A DNA stretch of 12,120 bases from Choanephora cucurbitarum (Eukaryota; Mucoromycota; Mucoromycetes; Mucorales; Choanephoraceae), in the NCBI GenBank assembly GCA_025331435.1, contig JAIWNI010000303.1, forward strand, positions 1 through 12,120. Direction: 5' to 3'. Each line of letters starts with the position of its first letter. Position 1 is the first letter of the stretch. This document shows positions 1-7,707 of this stretch, piece by piece. Below the pieces are notes generated by a model. It worked only from the letters and a program-made list of their open reading frames with translations, was not told where the DNA came from and made no database searches. The translations under genes were made by a program, and so were the position numbers.

Positions 1-3000
1 AGATGTTTATGATGCTATCGTAATGAGTATGCATCTCTGGTGTCCAGGTTAAGGTTTTTTGTGTGCTATATCTTAAATGGTCTAATGGTGCAGTTAAACC
101 ACTTGCATTGGGTAAATGTGCCCGCATGTAAGAAACCCAACCACAAAATTTCATCATGGCTTTAGGTGTTTGAGGCTTAGGCCAGTTGTCCACATTTGTC
201 AAACGTCTAGGATCAATTGACTTGCCTTGTTCAGATATGCAAAATCCAAGTAAATATACTGAATTGCATGCCAAGTGTGTTTTTTCTTGGTTGATTGGCA
301 TCTTATTTTTTGTTAATGCGTCAATCACTTTTTTACAGTGTTCCTTGTGTGATTCAATATCTTTACTATGAACCACCAAGTCATCGATGTATATGCAGGT
401 AAATTCTTTCATTTCTGCAAAAATGGTTTCCATGACATTTTGGAAGATACCTGATAAGGATTTCAAGCCAAAACATGCACCACGGAATTGCCAGCTTTTT
501 CCTTCAAATGTAAAAGTCAGCTTATGTCTGTCTTCTTCATTGATTTCCAGGCGATGAAACGCTCCTGAAATATCAAATACACTGAATACTTTTGCTTCTC
601 TCACTGAGTGAAAAATGTCTTCGATCAAAGGTGTATTTACATTTGATACATCTTCCAACAGCAAGTTTATGGGTCTCGTATCAAGACATATACGATATTT
701 TTTTGAACCATCGCTTGAAGCTTTGGGTACCAGAGTTAGGGGACTATTAAACCCAGATGGTCTGGCTGTTTCGATTGTTTTATCTTTCAACCATTTTGCT
801 ATTTGTTCACGTACTACCGGAATCAAATTATAAGCAATGGGATATTGTCTTGTGAATGCCACCTTGTTAGGGGGTGTTTTTAAATAAACCACAGCCTCTT
901 TTAAAGGACATAATTCATGTATATTGATATTTTTGTTGGCTTCCAAGTGGGGTTTCATTTCCTGCATGAAGATTTCATATTCCTCATCGGAGCAAGCTCT
1001 GGTAACATTGGGAATATAATTATCTTCATCCACTGTGTCAGCGAATGCTATTTCTTCTTGGTCATCAAATGTATATGCCAGGTTTTCGACAGTGATACCT
1101 AATTTTGGTGCCAAATCTTTTCCTACCAGAAGCGCAGGTCTGTTTGGTCTCATCTCCATTATTTCAAATGAGTGAGGGAAAGGAGGTCTTCCTCTGTATC
1201 TGACTTCTAGTGGTTGTGTGCGACCTATACGTGCAACACTTGATTTTTCATCAATGAATTCGAGGGTACCATTTGCTGGGACTATATTTTCAACTATACT
1301 TTTGTCTTCAAAGTCATAGTTCTTATTGATGATGGATATATCAGCACCTGTGTCTAACATGGCTAACATTTTTTCGTTGTTTAACATGATCAATAAAGTA
1401 TATGGAGATAGATTTTCCAGATCATTTTCTGTCAAACTTTCAATATTGTAACACATTAAAGTATTGTTGTTTTTGTCATTAATGACAGAGTCATCTAATG
1501 TATTTATTTCTACGTTTTTGTAGTTATATTTTATAGCCAGTTTTTCAAAAACTGCGTCTATTTCTTCATCAATGGCTTGATACAAATCAATACCATTTTC
1601 ATCCCTAAAGATGTTTGTGTTATTTTCACTGTCATACATCATAAGGTGGTTGACTTGTATTACCTTTTTGGATTGGCTACCAGTCTTTTGCCATATAGCT
1701 TTTTTCGCTAGGTATGGTTCACAAGTTTCCAAGTGACTGGGAGAGAATGGTTCTCTCTTACAGTGACCGCACAGACTCACCGCAGGAGGTTGGTAGGGTC
1801 TGCTGTAACTTGTTTTGTGTCTTTTTACACTCTGTTGTTGATCCAAATGGGATCTATCTTCTCTTTTGCGATCTTCTCGCTCTTCGTTTTTGGCTGTTTT
1901 TGGTGCCAAAGAGAGGTACAAGGCTTCTTGTATGTCTCCAATATGTTTTTCCAGGAATTTGAATAATTCCCTGAGGCTGTTTGGGTAGTGGGTGTTACCC
2001 GCACTTTCATAATTCTTTTTCAGTGAATTTTCTACCTCTTCCTTTGTGTTGGGAAGGAGCGATTCTATGAACGTAGCCGTTTGAATGACTCCGTAATCAT
2101 ATTTGACCGGCAATCTGTTGAATGCCTCCAGGTATCTATCGATATAATCCCGGATGGTCTCGGTTTTTCCTTGTTTGATATTGATATATCTACGGATTTT
2201 TTTCGTATCATTGATGTCGCCAAAACGGTCAATGATAGCTTGTCTTACTTGATCCCATCTGACATGGTCCTCAAGTACGTCGATATGGTTTTGGTACCAA
2301 CGCATATGCTTATTGTTTTTGCTATGAAGGAAGGAAGTGGTCAAATACTTCTTCCAATCGACGTCTATGTCAATTTCGTTGATTTTCATGGTCAACTCAA
2401 AGGCTGAGATGAACCCTTCTGCATTTGCATGAGCAGTTCTGTTATCTGTTTTGGTGACAGCTGGGTCATCCATAAACTGAAAGATGGGTATTTCGTTTTT
2501 GTTGATCTGATTTTTGATCATGGGTGAAGTACTGTTAGACTTCTTTTCACTATTGACATTTTTGTTCAATAGTCGATCTCTCAATTGCTCATATTGTTCG
2601 ATCATGATGTTAACTCTCTTAAGCTCATCAATGTCATTACATTCAAGCGTAGTTTCAAAGAGTAAGTCAATTCTTTGTTGGTAACGTTGTACCAATGTGT
2701 TTGTGCTATTTTTGGGAGCAACTTGGTAGTTACTTTCCGTGTTATTCTCATATCTGCCCGTATCTACGTCGGCCACAGAATGATTTTCTTCAACGACTAA
2801 TCTTTGCATCTTAGCGTTGTTGTTTTTCTCATTAAGATTACTTTTTTCGTAACTCAAAATGTTTTCATAATCAGACGAGATTTTTTCTCCCGAATGATTG
2901 AATGTTAAGTTTTCATTACCAGCCACGGAAAGACCAGCAGAGGAAGCACTACCAGGGGAAGCACGAACAGGCAAAGCCACAGGGGAAGGCACATCGACCA

Positions 3001-3172
3001 TTTCAATGTCTTGGTCATTGTTGAAGTCAATGTCCAAAGAACCCAAACCAGACTCACGGAAGAGACGCTTGTTTTCCCTAGCCATTCGCTTTTCCTGGGG
3101 AGAAGCAGGGGCCAAAACAGGGGAAGAGTTGTTGCTGGAGTAGCAGTAGAATCGTTGTTGTAATGTCTTCAT
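1..3172 (-). CDS. Ty3/Gypsy-type retrotransposon Gag-Pol polyprotein, partial (3' end outside window)
   Basis: This is a polyprotein of an LTR retrotransposon: Gag packages the RNA, the protease cleaves the product, and reverse transcriptase copies it. Read on the minus strand from the ATG at 3172-3170, the frame stays open for 1057 codons to the window edge. Residues 1-200 are polar and low in complexity. Residues about 229-430 look like a Gag capsid domain (W292-Y-Q near its centre). A zinc-knuckle-like motif has C468, C471, H480 and C484. An aspartic protease active site DTGAD lies at 607-611. Reverse transcriptase shows RICLD from 827, FDISGAF at 866-872 (catalytic D867) and YIDD at 928-931, then YLLGF and WPKPQTP thumb motifs. 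TWTPE (W1043) begins the connection to RNase H. The frame opens upstream to 3253, but 3172 is its first ATG. There is no Gag/Pol frameshift. Integrase is not in view. Family assignment comes from motif recognition, not a search. Confidence 0.95.
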   Translation of the reverse strand, partial: MKTLQQRFYCYSSNNSSPVLAPASPQEKRMARENKRLFRESGLGSLDIDFNNDQDIEMVDVPSPVALPVRASPGSASSAGLSVAGNENLTFNHSGEKISSDYENILSYEKSNLNEKNNNAKMQRLVVEENHSVADVDTGRYENNTESNYQVAPKNSTNTLVQRYQQRIDLLFETTLECNDIDELKRVNIMIEQYEQLRDRLLNKNVNSEKKSNSTSPMIKNQINKNEIPIFQFMDDPAVTKTDNRTAHANAEGFISAFELTMKINEIDIDVDWKKYLTTSFLHSKNNKHMRWYQNHIDVLEDHVRWDQVRQAIIDRFGDINDTKKIRRYINIKQGKTETIRDYIDRYLEAFNRLPVKYDYGVIQTATFIESLLPNTKEEVENSLKKNYESAGNTHYPNSLRELFKFLEKHIGDIQEALYLSLAPKTAKNEEREDRKREDRSHLDQQQSVKRHKTSYSRPYQPPAVSLCGHCKREPFSPSHLETCEPYLAKKAIWQKTGSQSKKVIQVNHLMMYDSENNTNIFRDENGIDLYQAIDEEIDAVFEKLAIKYNYKNVEINTLDDSVINDKNNNTLMCYNIESLTENDLENLSPYTLLIMLNNEKMLAMLDTGADISIINKNYDFEDKSIVENIVPANGTLEFIDEKSSVARIGRTQPLEVRYRGRPPFPHSFEIMEMRPNRPALLVGKDLAPKLGITVENLAYTFDDQEEIAFADTVDEDNYIPNVTRACSDEEYEIFMQEMKPHLEANKNINIHELCPLKEAVVYLKTPPNKVAFTRQYPIAYNLIPVVREQIAKWLKDKTIETARPSGFNSPLTLVPKASSDGSKKYRICLDTRPINLLLEDVSNVNTPLIEDIFHSVREAKVFSVFDISGAFHRLEINEEDRHKLTFTFEGKSWQFRGACFGLKSLSGIFQNVMETIFAEMKEFTCIYIDDLVVHSKDIESHKEHCKKVIDALTKNKMPINQEKTHLACNSVYLLGFCISEQGKSIDPRRLTNVDNWPKPQTPKAMMKFCGWVSYMRAHLPNASGLTAPLDHLRYSTQKTLTWTPEMHTHYDSIINI

Positions 3173-3229
3173 TGAAAAAATTGTGATATTTGCAGGCTCA
3201 GATAAATTCAATGAGAGGGAACTCGAACT

Positions 3230-3235
3230 TTTATT
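3230..3235 (-). promoter_or_regulatory. AATAAA, candidate LTR polyadenylation signal
   Basis: AATAAA on the minus strand lies 58 bases upstream of the Gag-Pol start and downstream of the TATA-like box. It sits between two copies of an 11-bp direct repeat, GAGAGGGAACT on the plus strand (3213-3223 and 3245-3255). In LTR elements the R region often carries such a signal. Its use is not shown by sequence alone. Confidence 0.35.
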
Positions 3236-3371
3236 AAAAAGAAAGAGAGGGAACTAATTCTACTGCACGTTCATGTTGTGTTAATATACTATTTCTATCT
3301 CGGTTTCAATCAATCACTCCGTTACAATTTTATCTGTATGAGCAGTTTTCCTACTGGGATGACTGGTCACC

Positions 3372-3377
3372 TTTATA
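3372..3377 (-). promoter_or_regulatory. TATA-like box, candidate retrotransposon promoter
   Basis: On the minus strand this reads TATAAA within TTTTTATAAAGG, about 200 bases upstream of the Gag-Pol ATG and about 140 bases upstream of an AATAAA on the same strand. That order fits U3 then R of an LTR. TATAAA is common in AT-rich DNA, so the call rests on position. Confidence 0.4.
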
Positions 3378-3404
3378 AAAAGATGTCTGTAGCCAGATTT
3401 CATC

Positions 3405-3426
3405 CTCCGCCTTGAATAAGGTGGAG
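3405..3426. repeat. Inverted repeat, 9-bp arms, 4-base loop
   Basis: CTCCGCCTT (3405-3413) pairs with AAGGTGGAG (3418-3426) with one mismatch, which would be a G-U pair in RNA of one strand. It lies just beyond the retrotransposon TATA-like box. Confidence 0.5.
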
Positions 3427-3446
3427 ATATATTTTCAACTAGGTTT

Positions 3447-3485
3447 ATATCTTGATGAGAAGCTATTTATGCTTTATCAAGATAT
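3447..3485. repeat. Inverted repeat with nested stem
   Basis: ATATCTTGAT (3447-3456) is exactly complementary in reverse to ATCAAGATAT (3476-3485). Inside it, AAGC and GCTT form a second four-base stem around TATTTAT. No protein-binding or terminator role can be assigned. Confidence 0.6.
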
Positions 3486-3811
3486 GTGGTTTGTCTTGGA
3501 AAGTATCTGAATATATCAGGCTTAACTGTTTCATACTTGTTCACTTGTTTCGTTGGATATTAGATCAGTTTAAATAGTGTGATAATGATAGACAAGCCCT
3601 TTGTGTGTATGTCTCAGAACTATCTTTATCCAAGTAATGATTTAGTCTTTTCTGGTAATGAAATCTCTAGAATCATTGCTTGTATTGTTAGATGCTGCTA
3701 CCTTGATTTTATAAGGCCTATGCAACCATCCTGTTATAATAATGTACCATGTCATATAGCTATTTTCAGTATTGGAGAAAAAGGAGAATCCATGAATATA
3801 AGTCTGATCAT

Positions 3812-3844
3812 GCTTTCAATGTGTTAGCTACGCACATTGAATGC
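3812..3844. repeat. Inverted repeat, 12-bp arms with one mismatch
   Basis: GCTTTCAATGTG (3812-3823) pairs with CACATTGAATGC (3833-3844) with a single mismatch, around a 9-base loop. No ORF or known element end explains it. Confidence 0.6.
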
Positions 3845-3964
3845 CTTATATATCATTTCATCGCTTTTTAGCCAGCACTTGCTATATGCTTAATTTCCGT
3901 CTTCCCTTTGGTAACATTTAGTGTAATTTTAGGTTTCCAACTTTATGAACATTGTTTGGTTTAT

Positions 3965-3995
3965 TGTTATTTTGACATTATCTGTCAAAATAACA
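3965..3995. repeat. Perfect hairpin, 13-bp arms, 5-base loop
   Basis: TGTTATTTTGACA (3965-3977) and TGTCAAAATAACA (3983-3995) are perfect reverse complements around TTATC. This is the strongest palindrome in the window and lies 77 bases left of the tandem repeat boundary. It lacks the CTRR end of a Helitron hairpin, and no transposase is nearby. Confidence 0.75.
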
Positions 3996-4072
3996 TTTAT
4001 CTTTTCTTGAGATGATTAATTGAATTTCCGAATTTTATATTTTCTTGTTTGAATGCATGCCCAAATACGACA

Positions 4073-4168
4073 GTGTTTCTATGCTTTGGTGTTTCTATGC
4101 TTTGGTGTTTCTATGCTTTGGTGTTTCTATGCTTTGGTGTTTCTATGCTTTGGTGTTTCTATGCTTTG
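4073..4168 (+). repeat. 16-bp minisatellite, six perfect units (copy 1)
   Basis: GTGTTTCTATGCTTTG is repeated six times without change. Since 16 is not a multiple of three, all three frames cycle through the same peptide (FLCFGVSMLWCFYALV), so the small ORF at 4049-4240 is a product of the repeat. The array starts exactly at the left boundary of the tandem unit. Confidence 0.95.
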
Positions 4169-4229
4169 GTGCTATGTCTCTCTTGGATCTATGATCAATT
4201 AGGTAACTTATCATTCACAGTTCATGCAC

Positions 4230-4444
4230 AACCTTACTAACTTTTATTCTCGTTCTCCTCTTTTTTCTTGTGCATATGTGTGTGTGTGTATATATATGTA
4301 TGTCTACTAACCCTTTCTTTTTTCTATCCTAGTTTTCATGCTGTGCGAGCTTACGCTACTAACCTCTATCTCTTTTTTTTTTGTGCGTGTGTATGTGTGT
4401 ATATATGTATGTCTACTAACCCTTTCTTTTTTTACCATTAATAG
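4230..4444 (+). other. Segment with four TACTAAC motifs and intron-like signals (copy 1)
   Basis: TACTAAC, the ideal fungal branch-site heptamer, occurs at 4235-4241, 4305-4311, 4357-4363 and 4414-4420, each followed by a long pyrimidine tract. Two of them are part of an imperfect 109-bp direct repeat that also carries a GT-rich run and the block GTATGTCTACTAACCC. The first reaches an acceptor (CCTAG) at 4332, the second (AATAG) at 4444. A donor at 4391 with branch site 4414-4420 and acceptor 4444 would give a feasible 54-bp intron. No coding exons are obvious on either side. The signals are seen; splicing is inferred. Confidence 0.5.
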
Positions 4445-4650
4445 ACTTCATTCATTATTTTATTATCTACTTTACCCTATCATTTTATTTTTAAAAAATA
4501 GTATTCTTTTATTCCAAATCCATAAATAAAACTTGATTTAAATTAGTGCTTCCTACGAAATCACCTAAATCATATTCCAATTATGTCATCTAAAACATAC
4601 CGCTGCAGCAAAAAAAGCTGAAAAGTACAGCATCAGCCAAAGATAGCTGT
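4445..4650. other. AT-rich stretch, nothing identified (also 9016-9221)
   Basis: About 200 bases of AT-rich sequence precede the first 15-bp array. A minus-strand frame that reads through the array ends here at 4586, after a short hydrophobic run (LWLMLYFSAFFAAAVCF). No other signal was found. Confidence 0.5.
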
Positions 4651-5040
4651 GCTTGACTTCATTATGCTCAACTTTATTAGGCTCAATATTATTTTGCTCG
4701 ATTTCATTATGCTCAATTTCATTGGACTGGATCCCATTAGGTTCAGGGTTTGTTGTGCTCAATTTCACTACATCCACTTTCATTGTCATCAAAATCATAA
4801 TGATCGATTTCATTAGGCTCAATCACAATAGGCTCAATCTCAATAGGCTCAATCTCAATAGGCTCAATCTCAAAAGGATCAATCTCAAAAGGCTCAATCT
4901 CAATAGGCTCAATCTCAAAAGGCTCAATCTCAATAGGCTCAGTTTCCTTGTGGTCGATTTCATTATATCCACTTTCACTGTCATCAAAATTATAATGCTC
5001 AATATCATTGTGTTTAAATTCATTGTACCTGTGGTGATCT
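4651..5040 (-). repeat. 15-bp-register repeat array 1, Glu/Asn-rich on minus strand (copy 1)
   Basis: The sequence is divisible into 15-base units such as GCTCAATTTCATTAT in constant register, with one +1 shift between about 4741 and 4757. The centre (4816-4935) is eight near-perfect units of GGCTCAATCTCAATA. On the minus strand the units read E-[HPQ]-[NI]-[EN]-[IV], for example EPIEI, EPFEI and EHNEI. A two-frame series covers 5048-4743 and then, after the shift, 4752-4586. Two related blocks flank the centre, reading HYNFDDSESG and HYDFDDNESG. The plus strand is also open (4653-5042) because units are a multiple of three. Coding is possible but unproven; no family recognised. Confidence 0.8.
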
Positions 5041-5490
5041 GAGCACATTTAGTCTCAACAATGACAATAAGGTTACATAAAAAGACCAAATAAGTCATTT
5101 CAGATATAACATCAGAACTAAAGTAAAAAGATCTAAATCCTTACCAAATAAAGAATCCAATTGAAGTCAGTAAAGTTCACACTATAGAACTAGACTAAAG
5201 AGATAGCATCACATCATTCGGTAACATAAGTCCCCAGGACAAGGAATGATGAAGTCAATTAAAGTCACAAGTAAAGAAGTACACTAATTTAGTACGAAAT
5301 CTCCAATATGTGATTACATCAAAGTCTTTATTGAAAACATATAAATAATTGCTGTATTTGTATCTATGTAAAGATTATCTATCTTTTAGAATAATAAACA
5401 GAGTATAAACCGTCTCGTTGTACTTCTTACTGTCTCTCTACCTTTTCTACTTTTCATAACTTATATTTATCAAAACATCACAGTACCTAT
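5041..5490. other. Unique spacer between the two 15-bp arrays (also 9612-10061)
   Basis: About 450 bases of AT-rich, non-repetitive sequence with stops in all frames. On the minus strand an AATAAA falls near 5331-5336, roughly 115 bases past the stop of the Asn/Glu-rich frame that ends at 5447. No other signal was found. Confidence 0.5.
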
Positions 5491-5950
5491 TTTCATTGTG
5501 CTTGATTTCATTGTACTCATTTTCATTGTGCTTGGTTTTATTACACCGATTTTCATTGTGCTGAAATTCATCATGCTTAATTTGTGTATTGTCAGTTTCG
5601 TTGTACTCATTTTTATTGTTCCCACTTTCATTGTGATTGATTTCATAACGACCAATTTCATTGTCCTCAACTTCAGGATTCTCAACTTTTGGCTTCTCAA
5701 CTTCACCATACTTCATTGCTCTATGATCACTTTATCCTTACTCATTTTTACTATCCTGATCATTAGTACGCTCATTACCAGTACATTTATTAACATTACA
5801 CTCATTAACAATACACTCATTAACAATACACTCATTAACAATACACTCATTAACAATACACTCATTGTCAGTATGATCATTACCAGTACATTCATTAACA
5901 ATACACTCATTGTCAGTATGATCATTGCCAGTACACTCATTGTTGGCATA
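5491..5950 (-). repeat. 15-bp-register repeat array 2, Asn/Glu-rich on minus strand (copy 1)
   Basis: About 31 consecutive 15-base units keep exact register with no insertion or deletion, although they diverge strongly. The left units resemble TTTCATTGTGCTTGA; the right ones become CTCATTAACAATACA, four of them perfect (5801-5860), then a 45-bp higher-order pattern. On the minus strand one frame reads KHNEN, EYNEI, then NECIV and NDHTD, interrupted only by two TAA codons (5738-5740, 5732-5734). Below these it is open from an ATG at 5716 to 5447 (89 residues). The plus strand is open as 163 hydrophobic codons (5498-5989). Array 1 and array 2 share the unit word TTTCATTRTGCT and hence an origin. 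The coding strand, if any, is not certain. Confidence 0.8.
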
Positions 5951-6361
5951 AGTTTCATTAGTATGGCTATAGCTACTGATTGTGTTTGACTGCTTATAGC
6001 CTAATTGTATACTTCTTAACTGGACTTACTCTGTATTTAGGTATGGGATGAAGGATTCCTTTTCATCCAAATTTATCATGACTACATGTTCATGGACGAT
6101 GAAGCTACCTGAGAGTCTACCATTTTTGTATTGTTTATGCTTTGTCTGTAGTCAAGTCGTAATGCCTTACGCGAGCTAATTTTACGGTATCAAAGTCTCG
6201 TTAGATGTACCTGAAGAAACGAGCCAACCAATAAGCTCCGCTCTAATCAGAGTGCGCAAGTATTGCAAGATGATGCATTTTTAACATTGATCCCTCTCGA
6301 GGTTTGACGTGTTTGAGGGTGTTTATGGGTAGTTAGTCTATGACTGGGTATAATTGATTAA
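5951..6361 (+). other. No firm gene; possible 3' splice site and weak frame remnants (also 10522-10932)
   Basis: A good-looking 3' splice site (CTTAAC, CTTAC, then TATTTAG) ends at 6040. Beyond it two plus-strand frames look partly protein-like. One (from 6042) has a single stop in about 76 codons and includes KLPESLPF and VPEETSQPI. The other (from 6041) includes SSRNALRELILRYQ and continues into the Asp/Asn-rich tract, but carries seven stops in 107 codons, about what chance predicts in this composition. A decayed exon is possible; I cannot establish one. Confidence 0.3.
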
Positions 6362-6652
6362 AAAGATGCCAAAGTTAATGGTGATGCTGGCTATGATAAT
6401 AAAGATGGCTATGATAATACTGAAGATCATGACAACATTGAAGATCATGATAACACTGATGACTATGATAATACGGATAACAATACTTTTGATAATAACG
6501 GCACTGATGAGGATGATGATAGTGATGCGTATGATAATAGTGATGAGGATAATAATAGTGATAGTAGAGCTGATTCAAAAGTGGTACGTTTTAAATTGGA
6601 GGTTCTTTTTTTTTCTCGATGTCTATACCTGAGCAATTTGACATTTGTAGAA
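6362..6652 (+). other. Asp/Asn-rich hexapeptide tract, open frame without ATG (copy 1)
   Basis: The frame is open for 97 codons between TAA (6359) and TGA (6653) and has no ATG. At 6404-6475 four 18-bp units read as D-G-Y-D-N-T, E-D-H-D-N-I, E-D-H-D-N-T and D-D-Y-D-N-T, followed by more Asp, Asn and Ser. Such acidic low-complexity stretches occur as linkers in fungal proteins. A donor GTACGT at 6584 could splice to GAG at 6633 (50 bp) or TTTGTAG at 6650 (67 bp), making this an internal exon. The methionine-rich ORF at 6354-6632 is the same repeat in another frame. Confidence 0.4.
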
Positions 6653-6940
6653 TGATGCTTGCAACTAGTAATTCAGACTCTATGCTTTACAGCTATTATG
6701 ATGAGCTCAGTAATGATAAATTATAAAATCATGTTGTCAAAAAGCTGTGGTTGTCAGATTGCTTGAGTGAGATGACTGATTCTATCACAGTGTTGAATGC
6801 GGGATGAGCATGATGAATCTTGAATAAGCTCATTCCAGCCTGTGCATCAGCCTAAACTCTCAGCTTAAGTACCAACATTTTTATAATTGATAGCTATATA
6901 GACATGTTTGTTCCGGTCATAGAGAGCGAAATGAATTAAT
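6653..6940. other. Stretch without identified gene (also 11224-11511)
   Basis: Only short frames interrupted by stops at the rate expected by chance. The frame in step with the splice option at 6633 reads MMLATSNSDSMLYSYYDELS and then meets TAA. Nothing further was found. Confidence 0.4.
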
Positions 6941-7165
6941 ATGAAGACGATGCATTTCATAGGTAAAGACCGAAAAAAAAAGAGAAAAATTACTGATCAA
7001 CGCTCTCAAATTATTCCAGTTTTTAAGCCTATTTTTTTTTTCCTGCGAAAGAGGTATAAGCCTAACATACGAGTATTGTTATGTGTTGAAGAAACCATAA
7101 ATCGGCCAGCTGAAGAGGTCACTCAGTCTCTCTTGCCCTCATTCTTGTTTTTGATCCAAGCTTAA
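6941..7165 (+). CDS. Small lysine-rich ORF, 74 residues, hypothetical (copy 1)
   Basis: An ATG-initiated frame of 74 codons starts with a strongly basic segment (KDRKKKRK at residues 9-16) and has a second basic run (RKRYK). No domain is recognised. It passes through the poly-A run at 6972 and the 10-T run at 7032-7041, where its phenylalanines (FFF) come from. In copy 2 the T run is one base shorter and the frame is lost. Short length and homopolymer dependence make a real gene doubtful. Confidence 0.2.
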   Translation: MKTMHFIGKDRKKKRKITDQRSQIIPVFKPIFFFLRKRYKPNIRVLLCVEETINRPAEEVTQSLLPSFLFLIQA

Positions 7166-7320
7166 ATTGCTTCAAAAGAGGTCTTTCCAATTTAAAAAAA
7201 AATAGCAGTATAAGATCGCGATTTTTGCCCAAAAAAGGGAATCTAGCAAAAGTCACGTAGGCTGGAAAATGATTACGTCGCTCTGATCCTGGCTATATTT
7301 TAATTTTTTTTTCTTCCTCC
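7166..7320. other. AT-rich stretch, nothing identified (also 11736-11890)
   Basis: Contains poly-A and poly-T runs and the palindrome ATCGCGAT. No gene or regulatory element can be supported. Confidence 0.4.
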
Positions 7321-7707
7321 CTTATATCTTGGTTACACTCAAGCTGCCGATCCTATCCAAAGTCACAGCAAATGATGCTATAGGTAACACACGCGATCCA
7401 CTTGTACCACTTGAAACTCTTGACCTCAGTTATGCTAACTTTTCTCCTTATACTGCTTCTTTGCTAGGTTTGCTAGATCTCACTTTGGGGATCGCCATCA
7501 AGATGGCATCGTGTTGCTAGACTCTTGAGAGAGCCGCTCTTTTGAGTTCTAGTAATATCCGCGTCAAGTCCGTTAGGTGTCTACAGGTGGTAGATAACCC
7601 CTCTTTGCTTCAAGGCTGCCTGTTATTACCGTTCCATGATGTTGATGCTTTGGTGTTTTGGTGTTACCGCTATATGACCGAAAGTATAGCGAAGGGTATA
7701 GTAGACA

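Larger units (their letters stand above)
1..3420 (-). mobile_element. LTR retrotransposon (Ty3/Gypsy-like), 5' part with presumed LTR/leader
   Basis: The element is read right to left. Its body is the Gag-Pol frame, and the sequence just upstream carries promoter-like and polyadenylation-like signals in the order expected of an LTR. The right boundary given here is approximate: no TG...CA LTR pair or target-site duplication can be confirmed, because the 3' LTR lies beyond the left edge. No TGG-type tRNA primer-binding site is visible in the 90 bases before the start codon. The intact 1057-codon frame argues for recent activity. Confidence 0.75.
3173..4072. other. Non-coding stretch between retrotransposon and tandem repeat
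   Basis: I see no convincing gene here. The first 200-250 bases are probably the retrotransposon leader and LTR. An 82-codon plus-strand frame at 3579-3827 has no recognisable domain and ends inside an inverted repeat, so I treat it as chance. The clearest structure is a series of four hairpin-forming inverted repeats, listed separately. Confidence 0.6.

Noticed and set aside
1825..2407. ORFs on both strands inside the retrotransposon region, for example 2081-2407 plus
   Set aside because: They are shadows of the minus-strand Gag-Pol frame, which has clear domain motifs.
3579..3827. 82-codon plus-strand ORF
   Set aside because: No recognisable domain, no supporting signals, and its 3' end lies in an inverted repeat.
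3965..3995. Helitron 3' end hairpin
   Set aside because: The stem is AT-rich and is not followed by CTRR, and no Rep/helicase coding sequence is present.
4049..4240. Small ORF beginning at the left edge of copy 1
   Set aside because: It is almost entirely the 16-bp minisatellite read in rotation, and starts in non-repeat sequence that is absent in copy 2.
4816..5950. CRISPR array
   Set aside because: Units are 15 bp and directly adjacent, with no spacers of constant length, and the sequence is eukaryotic in character.
4653..5989. Long plus-strand ORFs (129 and 163 codons) that resemble pentapeptide-repeat proteins (RLNLN, LNFxx)
   Set aside because: A 15-bp repeat keeps several frames open on both strands. 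The plus-strand peptide theme changes between and within arrays, and the small residue expected in A(D/N)LXX repeats is replaced by Leu or Ile.
6041..6940. A long transposase-like pseudogene with C-to-T stops
   Set aside because: Several frames look protein-like, but the stop frequency is near that expected by chance in AT-rich DNA and no family motif could be identified.
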